DNA of 35,837 bases, taken from a virus. The notes beneath the pieces are model-generated. The model was not told the origin of the DNA, searched no databases, and saw nothing but the letters and a program-made list of their open reading frames with translations. A program made the translations under genes and the position numbers. The stretch spans positions 1 to 35,837 of the IMG/VR virus record IMGVR_UViG_3300005747_000520. One strand, written 5' to 3'. Positions 33,201 to 35,837 of this stretch are shown here, piece by piece. Each line of letters starts with the position of its first letter. The first letter of the stretch is position 1.

Positions 33201-33357
33201 TACCTTGTGTCTTCGAATGAACGATGTCTCCTGCGATAACGATTGCATCAGGATTGATTTCTCTACATTGTGAGAACATGTCTTCAAATGAGCGTCGGTA
33301 TTCCTCATGGCGTTGTAATCCACGCCAATGAACGTCAGCTATATGTACTATCTTCAT
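30226..33357 (-). CDS. Fused Mre11-Rad50 (SbcD-SbcC, gp47-gp46) recombination nuclease, 1043 aa
   Basis: One polypeptide carries both subunits of the DNA end-processing complex. Residues 1 to about 350 form a calcineurin-like nuclease: D8 and H10 in IADVHW, IAGD (41-44), GNHD (79-82), LGDIH and YPGS. Residues about 370-1043 form a Rad50/SMC ATPase: Walker A GLFGQNRCGKSS (398-409), a Q-loop FAAQGQMNAF, long coiled coils, and a CGDSFPTC hook (C720, C727; spacing six rather than two). The signature region is CGSGMEKM, Walker B MFVVDEGFGALD (980-991), and the H-loop SHVE (H1017). In T4, gp47 and gp46 are separate and drive recombination-dependent replication and host DNA breakdown. I chose the ATG at 33357 (MKIVHIADVHW), with CGGAG upstream; 12 codons earlier is the alternative. 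A TATAATGT box precedes it. Confidence 0.92.
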   Translation of the reverse strand: MKIVHIADVHWRGLQRHEEYRRSFEDMFSQCREINPDAIVIAGDIVHSKTQGISPELIDSLAWWFTEMHKICPVHVMLGNHDGLVLNTDRQDAISPIVNMLNLPRLYLYKGTGVYPDPHLPDVEWCVYCPFDTAGFDNLRPSGTRPISIALYHGSVWGSHTDGDFMLEGETKMSRFREFTFTMLGDIHKRQQMDRDGRIHYPGSTIQQNYGETPGKGFLCWHINDPGDWKVEFHPVAHENPFVTVDWQGNIVSTITECTKAWPSGARYRIRANEQLDPKTQRKVSTVLRREYDAHEVVFKLVPKKQLAEEEQIEKLEVLDLSNNETHKELIREYGSDEGFDEEFWIECDEIMDKTIKELDYSIPAAKKWSLRKMNFDNMFGYGHDNTIDFGKLSGVVGLFGQNRCGKSSIPGTVMYALYNSNDRGLTSNAHVVNYRKKEGNADLTFSVNSKLYRLERQSVRYTSRRNGTDGAQTYLNLFEVDEDGCILRDLSGEQRRETEKELRDLIGTPDEFMMTSFAAQGQMNAFINKGSTDRKKLLSTFMGLDVFEEINKHIRKEGEGIKGILRRMQEKDWVAEIRSKKQKIGQLHETNVELKMETDQLKERLVILQQQANNESDGDFVDPSVLHRAESNLQTKQSQLRKLRNSIETTKDEIESLEVKFGKYDNIKATFPIEGFRRRLENLEDLNRSLMKQKNLLDKENRILKGQKHSVSLLKEVPCGDSFPTCKFIAESHRNKTLMNEQRVLVTELREEVAKMKENIEDLQGEGLRNRIAKYESMLRQEAEDKITHARLESSIEATNLRINRLVKDIEELNEHISVLKLKLNADKSDELKRLQRLIENVSTQIHSKDSSYMSNIQKVGKYTADIEQLKKDQLEYDRLQMEYKVYDFLQRATSWKGIPTQVMAKQLPAINAELAKILSDVTGFTIELEVDERNTDIFINYGDTRRPVECGSGMEKMVSSMALRVAMSNVSSLSKSDMFVVDEGFGALDPQNIEAVVGLLHRLKRYYRLILVISHVEVVKDSVDDVIVITREGMDSKVKYE

Positions 33358-33380
33358 AGGTCTTCTCCGGTTAGATAGAT

Positions 33381-33388
33381 ACATTATA
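33381..33388 (-). promoter_or_regulatory. Promoter-like box TATAATGT before the recombination gene
   Basis: TATAATGT lies on the minus strand 24-31 nt before the ATG at 33357, in the gap after the tagged 216-aa gene. It differs from the TATA(A/G)TTA boxes only in its last bases and may represent an earlier expression class. No -35 element is clear. Confidence 0.4.
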
Positions 33389-33405
33389 CTCACTTATCTC
33401 GCAGT

Positions 33406-34056
33406 TTACATTCTTAGATAATTTTGATAATGCTGAGTCATTTGTGGCGTTGCATATTTTTGCAACTTGGGATAAACTGCTTCATAGAATTTATCAACTT
33501 GCATCGTTTTGGCTGTCTTGCTCCCGTAGGGTACAAGAACTTTCATGCATTCAACAATTTCATCGTGCCAAAGTGACAATTCTTCTAGAAGAACTGGTGC
33601 TGGCATGCCGTCTTTCGAATGTTTGTAATTTTTGAAAGGGAAATAAACTTCAGCCATCGGTTGTGCCCATGTCGCTCTCATTGCTCCTTTGCGGATGCGC
33701 ATCGAAAGATAGATTCCTGCAGGCATATCGGATGACAATGCTTCTGGAAAAATAGCGAGCCTTAAATCATTATTCTTTCTCTTCGACCACGTATAACCCC
33801 AAGAACCGTATCTAACTACAGCTCCTTCGCTTTCATATGAAGGTGAAAATTCACCCATATAATTCTCAGTCATCCAACCTTTCTGTGAAGGTATCTGCGG
33901 GAATAGCCAATCTCTTTGACATTGGAAAAACCAAGCGTTCCATTTACTCCATGCTTGTTCGTATCCAGGTGACCCGTATGTCACGTAAGGTGGTTCTTTC
34001 GGTATATTTGTATTTTCTAAGAGTATCATTCTCACCATCTGCCTGAGTGCTTTCAT
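33406..34056 (-). CDS. Tagged protein, 216 aa, function unknown
   Basis: The start MKALRQMVRMILLENT is a short basic amphipathic helix ending in I-L-L-E, a fit to the prohead protease site. After it the chain is rich in Trp, Tyr and Pro (YVTYGSPGYEQAWSKWNAWF, then YGSWGYTWSKR), so a compact domain is likely. This is followed by a helical C-terminal part (LLEELSLWHDEIVECMKVLV) and TPQMTQHYQNYLRM. No known domain is recognised. The ATG overlaps the preceding gene's stop (TAATG), so the two tagged proteins form a translationally coupled pair between primase and the recombination nuclease. If the tag is a capsid-targeting signal, this is a candidate head-packed, possibly injected protein encoded far from the head genes. 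Confidence 0.62.
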   Translation of the reverse strand: MKALRQMVRMILLENTNIPKEPPYVTYGSPGYEQAWSKWNAWFFQCQRDWLFPQIPSQKGWMTENYMGEFSPSYESEGAVVRYGSWGYTWSKRKNNDLRLAIFPEALSSDMPAGIYLSMRIRKGAMRATWAQPMAEVYFPFKNYKHSKDGMPAPVLLEELSLWHDEIVECMKVLVPYGSKTAKTMQVDKFYEAVYPKLQKYATPQMTQHYQNYLRM

Positions 34057-34724
34057 TATACATCCTGCGTCATTGTTTGGCGTCCTGGGAGTGCATCGGT
34101 CAATGCTGCTTCTACATCTTCGATTGCTTCGTCACCTTTCGCGACTTTAGAAAAGTACGCTGCGGCTTTTTGAATACGATCACCAAAAGCTTCGAGACCT
34201 TCGATACCGGCATTGATTCTTGCGATAATTTGCGCAAACGTTCCAACCCGATTCACTGGTGTCGAGGAGAAAGAATAGTACATCTGTGCATCTTGTGGTA
34301 CACCAGCGACTCTTGCGTATGCTCCAGGGATGGTATATTCTATCTTAAAGTATACTCGACCTTTTGCTCGAGGAGCGAACCTGAACGTCTTACCAGACTT
34401 TTGAGTAGGATCTGGCTCAGTTTTCACAGAAGTGAACACACTAAGTTTCATTCCATTCTGAAATGTCTTTCTCCACACGATCTCTTCGCCATCTGACAAT
34501 TGTCTAATCGGTTTTGTTCTAAAACCTTGTTGGGCTTTTGTCATGTTCTTGTAGAGATCTTGAGCTAACAACTGACGGTGTTTGTCGTTTCTACCATCAT
34601 ATTTGCCCTGGTTGGTTTGAATCTGATTGGGAACCCACTTCCTATCTTTTCTACCTTTTCTAGATCTTCTGGCTTCTTGCAGAATGTTTCGTATCACACG
34701 CCTTAATTCGTTTATTGTTTTCAT
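34056..34724 (-). CDS. Tagged basic protein, 222 aa, function unknown
   Basis: I start at the ATG at 34724, 6 nt after GGAG, giving MKTINELRRVIRNILQEARR. This is the clearest copy of the tag, ending in I-L-Q-E then Ala, and close in style to the T4 internal protein leader. A TTG four codons earlier is the alternative. Residues 18-60 are Lys/Arg-rich and probably disordered. The middle (GEEIVWRKTFQNGMKLSVF, then GRVYFKIEYTIPG) is beta-rich, with a helical C-terminus (FAQIIARINAGIEGLEAFGD). A TATAATTA box lies 25-32 nt upstream. The family is not recognised. The tag, the position away from the head genes and the basic segment suggest an internal protein that may enter the host with the DNA. Confidence 0.62.
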   Translation of the reverse strand: MKTINELRRVIRNILQEARRSRKGRKDRKWVPNQIQTNQGKYDGRNDKHRQLLAQDLYKNMTKAQQGFRTKPIRQLSDGEEIVWRKTFQNGMKLSVFTSVKTEPDPTQKSGKTFRFAPRAKGRVYFKIEYTIPGAYARVAGVPQDAQMYYSFSSTPVNRVGTFAQIIARINAGIEGLEAFGDRIQKAAAYFSKVAKGDEAIEDVEAALTDALPGRQTMTQDV

Positions 34725-34748
34725 GAATGTCTCCAACTATTACAGGAG

Positions 34749-34756
34749 TAATTATA
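34749..34756 (-). promoter_or_regulatory. Promoter-like box TATAATTA before the tagged gene pair
   Basis: TATAATTA lies directly after the primase stop codon and 25-32 nt before the ATG at 34724. It would transcribe the pair of tagged proteins as a unit separate from the primase gene. Confidence 0.5.
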
Positions 34757-35689
34757 CTAAAGATCTTGAATCATATTCAATAACTTCGTATTGGACGTAT
34801 ATTGATACTTGACCTGCATTTTGTTGTATACTTCTTCTGGATTCATATCGCCCCAATCGTAGCCATCGTCAGGTGGAGGGACCCAATACACTTCCTTATC
34901 GTATGACATCAGAAGTGAGGCTATCTTATCTTGTTTCGATCGAGCATCAATGTCCATCGCTAGCACGATCTTTTCGGGATATGTTATCAATTTACGAAAA
35001 AGTGCACTATTCTCGCTAAGTGTACTCCCGAGTAAACATGTCGCATTTAGTAAACTACACTTGATAAGATCGAATGGTCCTTCGACTAATACGATTTCTT
35101 CTTGGCTCCAGTCAAGATCCAGCTCACCCACTATGAACTGTGTCTTTGGCACTTTTGCGTTGATGTATCGATAGTCTGGATTATCGTCTACTCTACGAGC
35201 AGTCCAATAGTTTAGATTACCTTCCTCATCGAAGGAAGGTAGTATCATGCGTCTTCTAAGTGCGACAGAATAACCCACACGGAATCTCCACAGATCAGTG
35301 TCAGATAACCCACGTGTGTGAGAGTACCTACGTATTCTTTTCGCATCTGGATCGTGGAGATTTGTCATAACAAGCTTGAAGTCTTTTGGAAGTTCGCATT
35401 TAACGAAGTCTTCTTGGTGTTCTGCAAACTTGACTTGGCCAAATTGGTTTTGATAAGAGCTTGCAAGTTGTGGTCTCACCTTGCGGATAAGGCGTGCTAC
35501 TGATCTCCCTTTAAGATCACATACCCAACAGTGATACAAGTCATTGTCTAGCCTGATGCATAACTTAATCTTATCTGGCCGAGACTTATCGCCACACTTG
35601 GGACACATGACTTTAAATTCACGGCCACTAGAAGTGATTTGGTGTCTCGGCCAGACTCTACTTAGAAATTTGATTTTAGATTCGTACAT
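34757..35689 (-). CDS. gp61: DNA primase (gp61-like)
   Basis: It makes RNA primers for lagging-strand replication together with a gp41-type helicase. The N-terminal zinc finger has CPKC (C29, C32) and CWVC (C54, C57). A Toprim catalytic domain begins at IVLVEGPFD (E203) and has the acidic pair in LAMDID (D246, D248). At 310 residues it is near T4 gp61 (342). The ATG lies at the edge of a perfect 15-bp inverted repeat, with no Shine-Dalgarno sequence before it, and a TATAAT box ends 6 nt upstream. Translation may therefore be leaderless or controlled by the repeat. It is followed after 32 nt by the pair of tagged proteins. No helicase gene is present in this window. Confidence 0.88.
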   Translation of the reverse strand: MYESKIKFLSRVWPRHQITSSGREFKVMCPKCGDKSRPDKIKLCIRLDNDLYHCWVCDLKGRSVARLIRKVRPQLASSYQNQFGQVKFAEHQEDFVKCELPKDFKLVMTNLHDPDAKRIRRYSHTRGLSDTDLWRFRVGYSVALRRRMILPSFDEEGNLNYWTARRVDDNPDYRYINAKVPKTQFIVGELDLDWSQEEIVLVEGPFDLIKCSLLNATCLLGSTLSENSALFRKLITYPEKIVLAMDIDARSKQDKIASLLMSYDKEVYWVPPPDDGYDWGDMNPEEVYNKMQVKYQYTSNTKLLNMIQDL

Positions 35690-35716
35690 AAACTTATTAT
35701 AATGTACGAATCTAAA
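35675..35716. repeat. Perfect 15-bp inverted repeat at the primase start
   Basis: TTTAGATTCGTACAT (35675-35689) and ATGTACGAATCTAAA (35702-35716) are exact reverse complements with a 12-nt spacer. On the minus strand the spacer reads TATAATAAGTTT and the second arm begins with the primase ATG. It can act as a DNA operator or fold as a hairpin in RNA or DNA. Confidence 0.9.
35694..35701 (-). promoter_or_regulatory. TATAATAA box in the loop of the primase repeat
   Basis: On the minus strand TATAAT ends only 6 bp before the primase ATG. Used as a -10 element, it would place the start of transcription at or within a base or two of the ATG. Confidence 0.45.
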
Positions 35717-35724
35717 GTTTACAA

Positions 35725-35837
35725 TTACACAGAAAAGCCAGCTGCATGCAGGTTAGATAGGACTTGTTGGGCTTTGGAGTAATACTTTCCACCTCGATCT
35801 TCTCGGAATATATATTCCACAATATCAAGAACCATTT
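35725..35837 (-). CDS. Small protein, C-terminal end or complete short ORF (right edge)
   Basis: A frame ending at 35725 reads from an ATG at 35835, two bases from the edge, and gives 36 residues: VLDIVEYIFREDRGGKYYSK followed by AQQVLSNLHAAGFSV. It may be the end of a longer protein or begin at that ATG; the window cannot tell. The sequence looks like a helical, non-repetitive coding stretch. It lies 35 nt upstream of the primase gene, with the inverted repeat between them. The function is unknown. Confidence 0.4.
   Translation of the reverse strand, partial: MVLDIVEYIFREDRGGKYYSKAQQVLSNLHAAGFSV

Overview
The window is a contiguous piece of the genome of a large contractile-tailed (T4-like, myovirus) phage. 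Every gene I can support lies on the minus strand, so the map reads from right to left. The virion genes can be matched to T4 by recognisable motifs: terminase gp17, portal gp20, prohead protease gp21, core scaffold gp22, major capsid gp23, neck proteins gp13/gp14, tail terminator gp15, sheath gp18 and tube gp19. Nearly every start has a GGAG-type ribosome binding site, so the host reads Shine-Dalgarno signals. The host cannot be named from the sequence. The style (ribosomal protein bS21, short tagged head proteins, very large sheath proteins) resembles marine or aquatic T4-like phages; that is inference.

Layout in transcription order. (1) 35837-30039, replication and recombination: the end of a small ORF, a gp61-type primase, two small proteins with a shared N-terminal tag, a single-chain Mre11-Rad50 (gp47-gp46) protein, and a small zinc protein. 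(2) 30017-23465, packaging and prohead: a 137-aa protein, large terminase, portal, a helical protein in the gp67/68 position, protease, and two virion candidates. (3) 23404-18057, head: a basic helical protein, two low-complexity proteins, bS21, the scaffold and the major capsid protein, ending at a strong terminator. (4) 17983-15535, accessory virion proteins: a tagged internal-protein candidate, a pair of related small proteins, and a coiled-coil protein with an EF-hand. (5) 15331-4551, neck and tail: gp13, gp14, gp15, two different sheath proteins and the tube, ending at a terminator. (6) 4434-1: a tagged small protein, a tail-assembly chaperone with a probable frameshift extension, three small genes, a terminator and the start of a long tape-measure protein that runs off the left edge.

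How the genes work together: portal, scaffold, protease and capsid protein build and mature the prohead. Terminase fills it. The neck proteins and gp15 join it to a tail made of tube, sheath and tape measure. The gp21-type protease links several otherwise anonymous genes: at least five small proteins begin with a similar basic amphipathic helix ending in an (I/L)-x-E-like site, the protease's expected cleavage motif. This suggests a set of capsid-targeted, processed internal proteins.

Most notable: the shared N-terminal tag, the phage bS21 gene inside the capsid operon, the fused Mre11-Rad50, a T7 slippery run joining the two chaperone ORFs, a perfect 15-bp inverted repeat enclosing the primase promoter-like box and ending on its start codon, the sheath paralogues with large insertions, the EF-hand protein, and a recurring TATA(A/G)TTA box upstream of many genes that may be the late promoter. 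No tRNA, CRISPR array, integrase or insertion sequence was seen.
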